This document shows, one piece after another, positions 6,861-15,718 of a DNA stretch of 37,004 nt. The DNA lies in assembly GCA_023488685.1 (NCBI GenBank), contig JAMDDR010000565.1:1-37004 (forward strand), given 5' to 3'. How positions within the stretch are numbered: the first letter of the stretch is position 1; each line of letters starts with the position of its first letter. Made by a program: the position numbers and the translations under genes. Below the pieces are notes generated by a model. The model was given only the letters and a program-made list of their open reading frames with translations. It was not told the origin of the DNA and made no database searches. Source of the stretch: Chloroflexota bacterium. Its GTDB lineage: Bacteria > Chloroflexota > Anaerolineae > J036 > Brachytrichaceae.

Positions 6861-7835
6861 CTACCGCCCGCCCTCGCTCATCTCAATGAAGTTGCCGTGC
6901 CAGGTGTGCACGAACACCTGGCTCGTGTAGCCATTCACGCTCAGCATGCCGGCGACCTTGCCGTCGCGCAGGATGTCAATGGTGTAGTACCCGTAGAACG
7001 TTTCTGCATCCTCCGCCGTCTTTGCGCCGGGCAGGTTCTCGTCCAGGTAAGCCTGGGCTGCTTTGATCGCTTCTGTGGCGCTCACTGGCATTGCGGTGGT
7101 CGCCTCACGCGCCGTGCTGCCCATCATTCCCATCATGCCGTTCATATGCCCATATTTGGCATTCCACATCATGTTGGGGCCAGGTTCGGGGTAGACGGCC
7201 TGCGTTACTGGGTCCACCAGTACTTCGAGCGCGCCTGCGCCTGTGCTCTGCTCGATGATGCGCCCGTAGGCATGGTTGTCGAAGACCATCACCTCAGCCA
7301 GCACCAGGTCCTTATTGCCCAGCTCGGTAAGATAGCCGTTCACTGCGGTAGTTGCGTGATCAATGGAGAGCGGTTTGATACCGAGGAGGGCACTGGAGCC
7401 GAAGCCCATCATCATTCCCGGGCGATGAGGCATCGTTCCGGTCATCATAGTGCCGGACATCATTCCCATCATGGCACCCATGTCACCATGCATCGCACCG
7501 GTTCCATAAGGTAGCGTGCCGGTGTAGCCCATCATGCCACCGTTCATCATGCCGGTGCCGTTGGACATCATGCCGGTATTACCCATCATTTGCTTCATGG
7601 CGTCACTGCCCATCATGCCCGAGCCATTGGGTAGCGTCCTGGTGTAACCCATCATGCCGCCCATCCATCCACTGGCAGATTGGTTGTTACCATATCCACC
7701 CATCATGTTTGTCCAACCATTCGGGCCGCTCCCACGGGCGACGGCAGAAACCGCATTGTTGCCGATGAAGAGAACTAATCCTGCTGCGGCTATGACGGCT
7801 GCGATCACCAATATGCGACGAAATGTGCTGTTCAT
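6861..7835 (-). CDS. Met-rich exported protein with PepSY-like C-terminal domains
   Basis: 324 aa. N-terminal signal anchor (about 8-30). Then a low-complexity region (about 40-150) packed with MMG, GMM and GTM motifs (for example NGGMMGYTGTLPYG), typical of Cu(I)-binding Met clusters. After it come two PepSY-like alpha/beta repeats (about 153-215 and 250-318): LSIDHATTAVNGYLTELGN and VSATEAIKAAQAYLDENLPG, each ending in a segment describing colour of the fold such as GRIIEQSTGAG or GYYTIDILRDGKVAG. The ribosome-binding site AAGGAGTTAAC fixes the start. It lies 37 bp behind a SHOCT gene on the same strand and is probably co-transcribed. Likely role: periplasmic or cell-surface copper binding. 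That is inference, because the family has no assigned biochemical function that I know of. Confidence 0.78.
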   Translation of the reverse strand: MNSTFRRILVIAAVIAAAGLVLFIGNNAVSAVARGSGPNGWTNMMGGYGNNQSASGWMGGMMGYTRTLPNGSGMMGSDAMKQMMGNTGMMSNGTGMMNGGMMGYTGTLPYGTGAMHGDMGAMMGMMSGTMMTGTMPHRPGMMMGFGSSALLGIKPLSIDHATTAVNGYLTELGNKDLVLAEVMVFDNHAYGRIIEQSTGAGALEVLVDPVTQAVYPEPGPNMMWNAKYGHMNGMMGMMGSTAREATTAMPVSATEAIKAAQAYLDENLPGAKTAEDAETFYGYYTIDILRDGKVAGMLSVNGYTSQVFVHTWHGNFIEMSEGGR

Positions 7836-7872
7836 TGTTAACTCCTTATTGTTTTAAGTGAATCTTTTTGTG

Positions 7873-8118
7873 TTATGCCTCTACGTCGCGGCGCATCTGC
7901 TCGAACTGATCTTTCGTGATTTCGCCGCGCGCATAGCGTTGCTTAAGAATCTCTGTTGGCGAGTCGGGCACGTCAGCACGTTGCAGCGTGCCATTGGATG
8001 AGACGTTATGGATCGCTCTGGGGAAGAGCCAGCTCAACAGCCACACCGCCAGCCCGATGATGGCCACCCAGAAAATCACCATCAAGATTCCGCCGAAACC
8101 AAAGCCAAACCCCATCAT
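7873..8118 (-). CDS. SHOCT-domain small membrane protein
   Basis: 81 aa. Begins MMGFGFGFGGILMVIFWVAI: a short Gly/Phe-rich head and one transmembrane segment (about 8-30). The C-terminal SHOCT motif is TEILKQRYARGEITKDQFEQ. The AAGGAGTAAC ribosome-binding site supports the ATG at 8118. It is first in a two-gene minus-strand transcript with the Met-rich PepSY-like protein. Its tail differs only slightly from that of the 6308 SHOCT protein, consistent with paralogy. Function unknown; the Met-rich partner suggests metal stress. Confidence 0.82.
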   Translation of the reverse strand: MMGFGFGFGGILMVIFWVAIIGLAVWLLSWLFPRAIHNVSSNGTLQRADVPDSPTEILKQRYARGEITKDQFEQMRRDVEA

Positions 8119-8187
8119 GTCTGTTACTCCTTCGTGTGCTTCTCTGTCCGAAGCTCACTACGCTCTTTGTCTATCTGTGCAAGATCG

Positions 8188-8266
8188 TAACGGGCCGATG
8201 TAACGGGCGATTAATGCGTATGTGAAGATTTGATGAAGATCGGTCGCCTCGCCTCATATCGCCCGT
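8188..8266. repeat. Short direct and inverted repeats upstream of the SHOCT gene
   Basis: TAACGGGCCGAT and TAACGGGCGAT lie side by side (8188-8199, 8201-8211). The element ACGGGCGAT (8203-8211) is repeated inverted as ATCGCCCGT at 8258-8266. A single further CGCCCGTAAC occurs at 11114-11123, upstream of merR. Significance is uncertain; it may be an operator region for the minus-strand SHOCT operon. Confidence 0.3.
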
Positions 8267-8289
8267 AACGGTATCCGTAGCGGCAACAT

Positions 8290-8477
8290 TCAAAAAGCAG
8301 CGCTATGCGATGCTGATTGATTTACGTCGCTGCATCGGCTGTGAATCGTGCACCTTCGTGTGCAAGGCGGAGAACAACATCGGGGTAGATCCATCTTGGC
8401 TGCGCTCGCGACGTACAAGGACGAAGAGCGCGGCGTCCTTCAGATGTACGATCGCTGCATTCGCCGGCTCAGGTTAG
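8290..8477 (+). pseudogene. Remnant of a 4Fe-4S ferredoxin-type subunit of a molybdopterin oxidoreductase-like complex
   Basis: One frame reads RYAMLIDLRRCIGCESCTF followed by VCKAENNIG, the N-terminal cluster motif of NrfC/PsrB/DmsB-type iron-sulfur subunits. After about 8390 homology continues in another frame as ATYKDEERGVLQMYDRCI, which matches the later DGIV...YDRCIGCR part of the same family. Intervening sequence is missing. A frameshift and internal deletion have therefore destroyed the gene, and it ends in the stop region of the MOP transporter gene on the other strand. The family match is by eye; a protein search would confirm it. Confidence 0.72.
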
Positions 8478-9784
8478 GAAATCTGCGCTCGTTCTGAAAC
8501 GGCTGGTGGATGGGAAGCTTGCCACCACAGCAAGCCCACTTCGGCGAACAGCCCTAACGTCATCGCTGCGGGCGCTAATAAAAAGCCGGGCAACGTACCT
8601 TGGTAAATTCCTATCGCCAGCACACTGCTCAACACCAGGAGATTTACTCCCATTGCCGTGCACACCGCAACGGTGTGCTGCCGACGAATCAAAAGTCCTT
8701 GGTAGAAAGCCTGTGTGGCCGTCAGAAAAGGCAGTGGGATAAGTAGTTGCCCGGCTGATTCAATCGAGACTACGAGTCCGAGCGGCACTCCCAAAACGCC
8801 GAGCAAAAGAAGCTGGAGCAATGGCGTGAAGGAGAGTAAAGCCAAAGACCCACTGGCTATCCCACCCAGGCTCAACGCCAAACGGCGGGTCCCTCTCAGA
8901 GTGGGGACGTTCCTTGCCAGCGAGATAGTCGTCTGTTGTAACATTTGCAAGGGGGTGGTAAATAGCCAGAGCAAACTCAAGACGACGGGCCAGGCAGCCA
9001 GAGACTGTTCGGGCGCAACGGCCCGCCCAATGCCTGCGTTAATCAGTGGCCAGGAGAGCACCGTCAATACCGCGGTCAGTGCCAAGGGCCGGTAGAAATG
9101 CACCAGGCGAGAGGTCGTAAGAGGCTGGGGATCACTATTGCTTTCAGCGAGTTTGTTCCTGAGCAGCCACAGCCAGCCGGTCACGAGCACGGCTTCGATT
9201 AATGCGCCGATCATCAGGGCGGACGCTCCGATCACCACTCCTGGCCAATTGGTCAGAGATAGTGCCAAGAAAGCGGCAACCAGAATGGTCGCAAGTCGCC
9301 CGACCGTACTATAGCCTACAGATCGCGTCGCTCCCTGACGGATTAGGACGCCTTGATGGAGACGCCGCCAGGCAACTACCAGCGGCCAGGGCAACATGAC
9401 CTTGAGTGCGAGCAGAGCTTGCAAGGCAATGGGCGACGGGGCATCCAGGACTTGGACAAAGAACACCTGGCCCAAGGGTGTGAAAACCAGCAGGGCTCCC
9501 ACGCCCGCTAACGCTGCGCCCATCACAAAAGTGGACCGCATCAGTAGCCGGAACGACGCCTGGTTCTGAGCCAGGGCGGCACCAGTCGCGAGCAGCATCT
9601 GTATAGGGCTCTCCAACAAGACGGCAATGCTCAGTGCCAGACCATAAGCCGCCAGGGACGCTTGGGCGTTGGGAGTGCGGGCGATGACAGCAGCTACCAC
9701 TGGCTGTTGCAACGTCATCAGCAAGCCGCTCAGAGCCAGGGGCAAGTAAAAACGAACGAGAGCGGCGTAAGAGAGACGAGTCAC
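8474..9784 (-). CDS. MOP/MATE-superfamily polytopic transporter (ANKH-like)
   Basis: 436 aa with about 12 predicted membrane helices arranged as two similar halves. Each half has an R(L/-)...QG(V/L)LIR segment (RRLHQGVLIRQGATRSVG near 142-159 and AFYQGLLIRRQHTVAV near 360-375), an internal duplication typical of the MOP flippase fold. It lacks strong classical NorM signatures and may belong nearer ANKH/flippase-like members. It starts with GTG at 9784, 9 bp behind the PIG-L deacetylase gene. It is the last gene of the MerR-controlled transcript that begins at 10992. A likely role is export of a metabolite or thiol conjugate related to the deacetylase product; that is inference. Confidence 0.7.
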   Translation of the reverse strand: MTRLSYAALVRFYLPLALSGLLMTLQQPVVAAVIARTPNAQASLAAYGLALSIAVLLESPIQMLLATGAALAQNQASFRLLMRSTFVMGAALAGVGALLVFTPLGQVFFVQVLDAPSPIALQALLALKVMLPWPLVVAWRRLHQGVLIRQGATRSVGYSTVGRLATILVAAFLALSLTNWPGVVIGASALMIGALIEAVLVTGWLWLLRNKLAESNSDPQPLTTSRLVHFYRPLALTAVLTVLSWPLINAGIGRAVAPEQSLAAWPVVLSLLWLFTTPLQMLQQTTISLARNVPTLRGTRRLALSLGGIASGSLALLSFTPLLQLLLLGVLGVPLGLVVSIESAGQLLIPLPFLTATQAFYQGLLIRRQHTVAVCTAMGVNLLVLSSVLAIGIYQGTLPGFLLAPAAMTLGLFAEVGLLWWQASHPPAVSERAQIS

Positions 9785-9793
9785 GGCGAATCC

Positions 9794-10510
9794 CTATCGC
9801 ATGAGACGATAAGATTCACCCAGGGGTACTCCCCAGCGGGCTCCAGCTTGCTCAGCCATGCGGCGAAAGAAGTCTTCCAGGTCGGGTTGCCTGCCCCACT
9901 GACTTTGGTGCGCTCGAATGGCAGTCACTTTGGCTGCAAAGGTCGCGCCGATGTCTACGCAACCATCAGGGACGTCACTCATGACAAGGTAGAGCGCACC
10001 GACCTGGTGAGGAGCAAAACCTGCCACGATTTGGTCGGGATAAAAGAGGGATCCGCCTGCGCAGAAAAAGGCAGCCTCAAAGGCGACTTGCCCCGTCGCC
10101 CGGTGGTCTGGGTGCAAGTAACAGACGTCATAGCGGGCAAGGCCGGCAAAGGGGTCGTGGGTAACAATGACGTCTGGCCTCTGTTGGCGGATCAACCTAG
10201 TCAACTCCCGGCGCAGGGGTAAGGCGGCGTAGGTGAGATCGCCATCGTCATAGCGCAAGAAGTTAACGTCGCTCACGCCCAGACACTCGGCTGCAGTTCG
10301 TTGCTCCGCCTCGCGCAAGTGGGTCAGTTGGTCAGAGGTCATAGTGGAATCATTGGTGCCCCGGTTCCCGCTGGTGCATAACACATACGATACGGCTATA
10401 CCTTGAGAAACCAATCGCGCCACAGTTCCACCACACTGAATCTCGGCATCGTCAGGGTGAGCCACGATGACCATGACATGACGAGCAGACCAGAGCAAGT
10501 CAGTTGACAT
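9794..10510 (-). CDS. PIG-L/LmbE-family N-deacetylase
   Basis: 238 aa. Zn-binding motif AHPDDAE near residues 17-23 and the second motif HPDHRATG near 135-142, both diagnostic of LmbE/PIG-L enzymes that deacetylate N-acetylglucosamine conjugates. This family includes MshB and BshB, the deacetylases of mycothiol and bacillithiol synthesis, as well as enzymes acting on other GlcNAc derivatives. Its ATG lies inside the end of the merR gene upstream (11-bp overlap), so translation is coupled. Position in a transcript headed by a metal-sensing MerR and next to merA makes a link to low-molecular-weight thiols plausible but unproven. No glycosyltransferase or ligase partner lies in the window. Confidence 0.85.
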   Translation of the reverse strand: MSTDLLWSARHVMVIVAHPDDAEIQCGGTVARLVSQGIAVSYVLCTSGNRGTNDSTMTSDQLTHLREAEQRTAAECLGVSDVNFLRYDDGDLTYAALPLRRELTRLIRQQRPDVIVTHDPFAGLARYDVCYLHPDHRATGQVAFEAAFFCAGGSLFYPDQIVAGFAPHQVGALYLVMSDVPDGCVDIGATFAAKVTAIRAHQSQWGRQPDLEDFFRRMAEQAGARWGVPLGESYRLMR

Positions 10511-10958
10511 GATGCTTCTCCTGATCAGGGTCCAGACATTTGCAGGGGTCGTCGTGGGCTGTGGCGTTGGACTCCGTACCTGTCTCTTTCGTCTTGACAG
10601 TCAACTCATTCTGGAAACAGCGCAAGTCATTCCGCAAAGCAGCCAGTTCCGCCAGGCGGCAATCCACTTCTGCCAGCTTCTCTTGCACCAGGGCTAGCAA
10701 GTGCTCCTGGAGCGAATCGCACTGCCGGTGGTCGGCGTAATCCGCCAATTGTTTCACTTCGGCTAGGGAGAGTCCTAACCACTTGGCGCGTTGCACGAAG
10801 TGGAGTCGCGTCAAGTCTGCGTTGGAGTAGAGACGGTACCCTGCTCGGTTACGGGGTGGCTCTGGCAGCAATCCAATTTCCTCATAGTACCGAATGGTTT
10901 TGGGATTGAGTCCAACGGATTGAGCGAACTCACCGATGGTGAAAGCTAAGTGTGACAT
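10500..10958 (-). CDS. MerR-family metal-responsive regulator (first of two)
   Basis: 152 aa. N-terminal winged helix with the family signature IGEFAQSVGLNPKTIRYYEE (about 8-27). Then a long dimerisation helix, and C-terminal metal-site residues: C80, C114 (34 apart, as in MerR/ZntR), and a Cys/His-rich tail DDPCKCLDPDQEKHH with C139, C141, H149, H150. This pattern fits a divalent or soft metal sensor (Hg, Zn, Cd, Pb class) rather than a CueR-type Cu(I) sensor. RBS AAAGGAGCG. Its own promoter (10987-11017) carries a CTTCCAG/CTGGAAG operator in the 19-bp spacer, so it is autoregulated. It leads a transcript with PIG-L and the MOP transporter. Confidence 0.92.
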   Translation of the reverse strand: MSHLAFTIGEFAQSVGLNPKTIRYYEEIGLLPEPPRNRAGYRLYSNADLTRLHFVQRAKWLGLSLAEVKQLADYADHRQCDSLQEHLLALVQEKLAEVDCRLAELAALRNDLRCFQNELTVKTKETGTESNATAHDDPCKCLDPDQEKHHVN

Positions 10959-10986
10959 TTTTTTCGCTCCTTTGCAGTCCAGTTAC

Positions 10987-11017
10987 ACTATACGCCTTCC
11001 AGTAGCTGGAATGTCAA
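10987..11017 (-). promoter_or_regulatory. MerR-type promoter/operator of the merR-PIG-L-MOP transcript
   Basis: Minus strand: -35 TTGACA (11012-11017), 19-bp spacer (10993-11011) holding TTCCAGCTACTGGAA, -10 TATAGT (10987-10992). The long spacer and the dyad inside it are the hallmarks of MerR-activated promoters. The dyad core is identical to that of the divergent promoter at 11130. Confidence 0.9.
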
Positions 11018-11129
11018 GGGGACAATAAGGGGTAGCCTTCCTGGTGAGATAGTCTGATGGTTGACGTCGCCCCTATCTTGACTTAATCGAGGTTACTCAT
11101 GTCTATAGCAAACCGCCCGTAACTGTCTC

Positions 11130-11160
11130 TTGACCTTCCAGCTACTGGAAGCTGTAGACT
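11130..11160 (+). promoter_or_regulatory. MerR-type promoter/operator of merR-merA
   Basis: -35 TTGACC (11130-11135), 19-bp spacer (11136-11154) containing TTCCAGCTACTGGAA, -10 TAGACT (11155-11160). Transcription would begin near 11167, leaving a leader of only about 15 nt before the ATG at 11182. Confidence 0.9.
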
Positions 11161-11181
11161 GGAAACGGTGAGGTGATGAGG

Positions 11182-11595
11182 ATGTTTCAGATCGGTGAAT
11201 TGAGCGCCAAAACGGGTGTGTCGCCAAAAACGATCCGCTACTACGAGCAGATTGGCCTCCTGCTCCCAGCTAAGCGAGGCGGTAATGGCTACCGCATGTA
11301 CGACGACACGGATGCCGAACGGTTGAACTTCATACGTAGAGCACGCGCCTTGGACTTCGCGTTGGACGAGATCACTGAGATCCTGGCCTTCCGTGATCGC
11401 GGCATACCACCGTGCAAGTATGTCATGAGCGTGATCCATGACCGCATCGACGCAATCCAAGAGCGTATTCGCAACCTGGAACAGTTAAGCGACGAATTGG
11501 CGGCCTTGTATGACGCTGGTCAGCGTCTGCCCGAAGATGCGCAGATGCGCACCTGCGTCTGCCACCTCATTCAAACTGAGACCAACTACCCATAA
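11182..11595 (+). CDS. merR: MerR-family regulator paired with mercuric reductase
   Basis: 137 aa. DNA-binding helix IGELSAKTGVSPKTIRYYEQ at the N-terminus, a dimerisation helix, then metal-site candidates: a Cys in GIPPCKYV (about residue 78 from this start) and a Cys/His cluster RTCVCHLI near the end. That CxCH tail differs from Tn501 MerR (C82, C117, C126) and resembles ZntR/CadR-like arrangements, so the metal could be Hg(II), Cd or Zn. I prefer ATG 11182 because GGTGAGG (11167-11173) lies 8 nt upstream; a GTG at 11173 and ATG at 11176 are in frame. merA follows after 11 bp in the same transcript, which supports mercury sensing. Confidence 0.88.
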   Translation: MFQIGELSAKTGVSPKTIRYYEQIGLLLPAKRGGNGYRMYDDTDAERLNFIRRARALDFALDEITEILAFRDRGIPPCKYVMSVIHDRIDAIQERIRNLEQLSDELAALYDAGQRLPEDAQMRTCVCHLIQTETNYP

Positions 11596-11606
11596 CTGAG
11601 GACAAC

Positions 11607-13286
11607 ATGAGCAAGCAGCAACAGGTTGAGTTACGCATCGGTGGCATGACCTGCCCAGACTGCCGGCAGCACGTCGTTCACGCGCTTGAGAGTGTGCCCG
11701 GCGTTCACAAGGTTGATGTGCTGGGGTGGCAATCAGCCCGCGCCACGGTCACAGCCAGCGATAGCGTTGCTTCCAACGCCCTTGTAGCGGCGGTCGAGGC
11801 AGCCGGATACGCGGCGACTGTTCAAACGGCATATATGCCGCGACAACAGCCCTTGCCATCGGCAGAAGAAAAGCTAGTCCGCGCTGACAGCGACTTTGAT
11901 TTGTTGGTCATCGGCGGTGGCTCCGGGGGCTTTGCCGCGGCCATTACGGCCAGTGACCTGGGCAGCCGGGTGGCTATGATCAACACAGGGACCATCGGCG
12001 GCACCTGCGTTAACGTGGGCTGCATCCCTAGCAAGACGCTGATTCGAGCTGCCGGCGCCTGGCACACCGCCAAGCATCATCCCTTTCGGGGAGCGAATAC
12101 GGCGCAAGTCGAGCTGGACTGGCCCACGCTGCGCGCGCAGAAGGATGAACTGGTCGCTCACTTGCGCCAGAGCAAGTACGTGGACGTGCTGGCTGCCTAC
12201 CCGGACATCACTTTTATCGAGGGACATGCCACCTTCCAGGCGGACGGGACCGTGTGTAGCGGCGAAAAGAGCTACAAAGCCAGCCGGTATGTAATCGCTA
12301 CCGGTGCGCAGCCGCGCATGCTGCCACTGCCGGGCCTGGAAGACGCTCAGCCGCTGAACAGCACGACCCTGATGGACCTGGAGCAATTGCCGCGCTCGCT
12401 GATCGTGTTAGGCGGGCGTGCCGTCGCCTTGGAGTTGGGTCAAGCCATGGCCCGATTAGGGGTCGAGGTGCTCATCCTCCAGCGCAGTGTCCGCCTGATC
12501 CCCGATCACGAACCGGAGATCGGCCGCGCCATTCAGGACTACCTCGAACGCGAGGGCATCGGCGTCCTCACCGGAGCGCAGGCCACACAGCTCAGTCGCA
12601 CAGGAGAAACGCGGGTTGTGCATGCTCGCGTGATGGGACAAATACGCCAGTTCCGGGCTGACCAGGTCCTGATGGCCCTGGGGCGACAACCCAACACACG
12701 CAGCCTGGGGCTGGAACGTGTCGGGGTACAGCTTGACAAAAGCGGCGCGATCATCGTCAACGAATACCTGCAAACCAGCAACCCGACCATTTACGCGACC
12801 GGAGACGTCACCAATAACCCAGAGTTTGTCTATGTGGCCGCTGCAGGCGGCGCCCTGGCCGCCCGCAACGCTTTGACGGATGCCCATCGGGCCCTCGACC
12901 TGTCGGCAATGCCGGCGGTTATCTTCACGGACCCACAGGTTGCCACGGTTGGGCTCACCGAAGCCCAAGCCCGGCGCCAGGGCCTCCAGACCAAAACCAG
13001 CACCATCAGCCTGGAGTACGTACCACGAGCCCAGGCTGCGCGTGACACTCGTGGCCTGGTCAAGCTGGTAGCAGAGGCAGCCACCGGCCGCCTGCTGGGC
13101 GCCCACATCCTGGCTGCCGAAGCCGGTGAAGTGGTTCAGACGGCGACACTAGCCGTGAAGTTCGGCTTGAGCATCGACGACTTGACTGGGGTGCTATTCC
13201 CTTACTTGACTCAGGTCGAGGGCTTGAAACTGGCCGCCCAGGCCTTCACCAAAGACGTTACAAGGCTCTCTTGCTGTGCAGTGTGA
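11607..13286 (+). CDS. merA: Mercuric reductase with N-terminal HMA domain
   Basis: 559 aa. Residues 1-75 are an HMA domain with GGMTCPDC (C16, C19). The flavoprotein core starts near 97 (DLLVIGGGSGGFAAA, FAD-binding) and has the redox pair GTCVNVGC (C134, C139). The NAD(P)H-binding segment LIVLGGRAVALELGQAMARL follows. The protein ends SCCAV with the vicinal C556-C557 that deliver Hg(II) to the active site of the partner subunit. All catalytic cysteines are present, so it should reduce Hg(II) to Hg(0) with NADPH. A GAGGA ribosome-binding site precedes the ATG. It is co-transcribed with merR. No merT, merP or merB is nearby, so mercury must enter by another route. Confidence 0.95.
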   Translation: MSKQQQVELRIGGMTCPDCRQHVVHALESVPGVHKVDVLGWQSARATVTASDSVASNALVAAVEAAGYAATVQTAYMPRQQPLPSAEEKLVRADSDFDLLVIGGGSGGFAAAITASDLGSRVAMINTGTIGGTCVNVGCIPSKTLIRAAGAWHTAKHHPFRGANTAQVELDWPTLRAQKDELVAHLRQSKYVDVLAAYPDITFIEGHATFQADGTVCSGEKSYKASRYVIATGAQPRMLPLPGLEDAQPLNSTTLMDLEQLPRSLIVLGGRAVALELGQAMARLGVEVLILQRSVRLIPDHEPEIGRAIQDYLEREGIGVLTGAQATQLSRTGETRVVHARVMGQIRQFRADQVLMALGRQPNTRSLGLERVGVQLDKSGAIIVNEYLQTSNPTIYATGDVTNNPEFVYVAAAGGALAARNALTDAHRALDLSAMPAVIFTDPQVATVGLTEAQARRQGLQTKTSTISLEYVPRAQAARDTRGLVKLVAEAATGRLLGAHILAAEAGEVVQTATLAVKFGLSIDDLTGVLFPYLTQVEGLKLAAQAFTKDVTRLSCCAV

Positions 13287-13288
13287 TG

Positions 13289-13344
13289 GGCTGCCGCAAA
13301 TGGCTACCGCAAATGACCACCGTGAATCGTTCACTTCGGGCAGC
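13289..13344. repeat. Imperfect tandem repeat and nested hairpin between convergent genes
   Basis: GGCTGCCGCAAAT and GGCTACCGCAAAT follow each other (13289-13301, 13302-13314). GCTGCC (13290) can also pair with GGCAGC (13339-13344) around an inner GTGAA-TCG-TTCAC hairpin (13322-13334). A bidirectional terminator between merA and the YPC ATPase is likely. Confidence 0.45.
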
Positions 13345-13366
13345 AGCTCGTATAGCGCAATCGGGA

Positions 13367-15703
13367 TCAGTTCTGCGCAGGTCTCCGTGACCGCTTGGCC
13401 GGCAGGAGCCGGCCAGCAAATGAGTTCGCCAGCACCAAACTCACACTGACAGCCATCGCCAGCATGGCCCACACCGGATGGACCAGACCAATGATCGCTG
13501 CAAGCACACCAATGCCGTTGAAACTAAGCGCCAAACTCACATTGGTGACAGTCAGCCGGTAGCTGCGCCGGGCGAGCTCATGGGCCTCGACCAGCGCCCG
13601 GAGACGTTGGCCGACCAGCACGACGTCGGCTGCCTCAATGGCGATGTCGGTGCCGGCCGCGATGGCGATGCCAACATCGGCCTGCATGAGAGCAGGGGCA
13701 TCATTGATACCGTCGCCGACCATCGCCACCCGAACGCCCTGCCGCTGGAGCCGCCGGATCTCCGCTGCCTTCTGGTCAGGCAGCACCTCGGCCATCACCC
13801 GCCCAATGTGAAGTGCGCGCGCGACCGCGTTTGCGGTTCGCTCGTTATCCCCGGTAGTCAATATCAAGTCCAAGCCCAAGCGGCGTAGCCCCTGAATGGC
13901 ATCCTGGGCATCGGGCTTGAGCCGGTCGGCCAGGGCAAGCACCCCGATCGCATGTCCATCAACTGCTACCAGCACACCTGTCTGCCCCTGAGCTTGCACC
14001 CACTCCTGCAACGAACGCAGTCGAGCGGTGTTGACCCCGGCCTCTTCTAACAGGCGTGGCGTGCCGACTACTACCTGCTGCCCGTCAACAGCCGCAATCA
14101 CACCTCGTCCGGGTCGGGACTCGAAGCTCGTTGGCTTGACCAGCATGAGCCCCTGAGCGTGAGCTGCGTTGACGATGGCCTGCGCCAGTGGGTGCTCAGA
14201 GGGTCCTTCGGCGCTAGCCGCTATCCGTAAGAGGCCTTGTGCATCACGGTCCAGCGCCAAGCTATCTACTAACCAGGGCCTCCCCTCCGTCAACGTCCCC
14301 GTCTTGTCGAACACAATCGCGCGAACACGCGTGAGGGTATGGAATACCTCACCCGACCGCATCAGGATGCCACGTTCAGCCGCCTCGCCACTGGCCCGGA
14401 TGATCGCCAGCGGCGTCGCCATGCCCAGGGCACAAGGATAGCCCATGATCAACACGCTGAGTGCTGCGAAACTGGCACGCAACGGATCCGGCTGACCGGC
14501 AAACAGCCATGCGCCGAGTGTCCAGATCAGCAGGCCCGCTGCGCTGCTCGCGAACACTAGCGGCGCATAGACCAATAACACCCGGTCAACCAGGCGCAGA
14601 ATCCCCGGCTTCATCGCTCGGGCTTCCGCAACATGGCGGGCAACTGTGCGGAGGAAAGTGTCTTTCCCAACATGGGTAACCCGCACGACGAGGCTGCCCA
14701 TCTGGTTAAGCGAGCCACCGATCACCCTGTCGCCGGGAAGCTTGTCCTGTGGCATGGGCTCACCGGTCGCCAGGCTCTCGTCAACGGCCGAAGCCCCTTC
14801 TGCAACCACACCGTCCACAGGAATACGTTCGCCCGGGCGAACTCGAATCAGGTCATTGACTGCTAGACGCTCAAGAGGCACCATGACATCGCTCCCATCT
14901 ACCCCGACGCGGCTGGCTGTGGGCGGTTCCAGGGCGAGCAGCCGCCGCACGGACTGCGACGCGCGCACATGCACGAGCATTGAGGCGTAACCGCCAATGA
15001 GGTGAAAAGCAAGCACAAAGACGGTCGCACCAAAAAACCCGCCTGCTGGGAGGGCCGGGACCAGTAAGCCAGCAACTCCTCCCAGCAGGCCACCGAGGGC
15101 CGAGGCAGAGACGAGCACATCCTGGTTGAGGATACCGCGACGCACAGACTGCCAGCCGTTGTGGAAAACGATCAAGCGGGCAGGGCCGAGTAGCGCCACG
15201 CATGCCAGTACGCCCATCGTCACAGCGAGCGGCACCTGTGCCACCGCCAGCAGCATGACCCCCATCACAGCCGATGCGCCTAGCAGCAGGCCGCCAGCGG
15301 CGAACGCCTTATGGCGAGCTTCCAGCAAATCATGTTCTTCTTGAGCAAAGATCTCTGCCTGATCTGGCTCACGCACGGTATAGCCGATATCTTCCAGCGC
15401 CTGCTGCAAGGTGACCACACTCGTACGCGCAGGGTCATACTGAACGAGCGCTTCTTCGTGAGCAATGCTGACCTGCACCGATTGGACACCGTCAATACGC
15501 TGTAGGGTTCTGCGGATCGATTCGATACACAAAGAGCAATGCATCCCCCCGATCTTCAGTTGTAGCTTCACAGCGCCGTCCGCTTGCCCAGCTAAGCTGG
15601 GTGCGGCTATGCCGCTGCCTTTATCTCCCTGACGAGCCGACGTAGTCACAGCACTACCTCCATATCCATTTTCAGCAGAAATATCGCATGTTCCATCGGA
15701 CAT
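13367..15703 (-). CDS. Heavy-metal P1B ATPase with YPC transmembrane motif
   Basis: 778 aa. An unusual 45-residue head precedes one HMA domain (GGMHCSLC, C56 and C59). Membrane helices, the actuator TGEP (313-316), and catalytic [11 protein letters not shown] with D466 follow, then SEHPLAQA and the [10 protein letters not shown] hinge. The membrane metal site normally CPC is YPC here (Y422-P423-C424 in [14 protein letters not shown]). The late helices read [14 protein letters not shown] and [11 protein letters not shown], loosely like Cu+-type P1B-1 but without its exact residues. So it exports a soft metal of uncertain identity. A MerR-type promoter with the same operator core as merR-merA lies upstream. 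It converges with merA. ATP hydrolysis motifs are intact, so the loss of one Cys is probably functional divergence rather than decay. Confidence 0.9.
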   Translation of the reverse strand: MSDGTCDISAENGYGGSAVTTSARQGDKGSGIAAPSLAGQADGAVKLQLKIGGMHCSLCIESIRRTLQRIDGVQSVQVSIAHEEALVQYDPARTSVVTLQQALEDIGYTVREPDQAEIFAQEEHDLLEARHKAFAAGGLLLGASAVMGVMLLAVAQVPLAVTMGVLACVALLGPARLIVFHNGWQSVRRGILNQDVLVSASALGGLLGGVAGLLVPALPAGGFFGATVFVLAFHLIGGYASMLVHVRASQSVRRLLALEPPTASRVGVDGSDVMVPLERLAVNDLIRVRPGERIPVDGVVAEGASAVDESLATGEPMPQDKLPGDRVIGGSLNQMGSLVVRVTHVGKDTFLRTVARHVAEARAMKPGILRLVDRVLLVYAPLVFASSAAGLLIWTLGAWLFAGQPDPLRASFAALSVLIMGYPCALGMATPLAIIRASGEAAERGILMRSGEVFHTLTRVRAIVFDKTGTLTEGRPWLVDSLALDRDAQGLLRIAASAEGPSEHPLAQAIVNAAHAQGLMLVKPTSFESRPGRGVIAAVDGQQVVVGTPRLLEEAGVNTARLRSLQEWVQAQGQTGVLVAVDGHAIGVLALADRLKPDAQDAIQGLRRLGLDLILTTGDNERTANAVARALHIGRVMAEVLPDQKAAEIRRLQRQGVRVAMVGDGINDAPALMQADVGIAIAAGTDIAIEAADVVLVGQRLRALVEAHELARRSYRLTVTNVSLALSFNGIGVLAAIIGLVHPVWAMLAMAVSVSLVLANSFAGRLLPAKRSRRPAQN

Positions 15704-15718
15704 AGTCCTTCTTTGTCG

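Noticed and set aside
7420..7660. Tandem DNA repeat in the Met-rich protein gene
   Set aside because: The repetition reflects codon-level recurrence of Met/Gly motifs within a protein and is not an exact DNA repeat array.
8188..8266. CRISPR-like or mobile-element repeats
   Set aside because: Only two or three short copies without regular spacing; no terminal inverted repeats or transposase gene.
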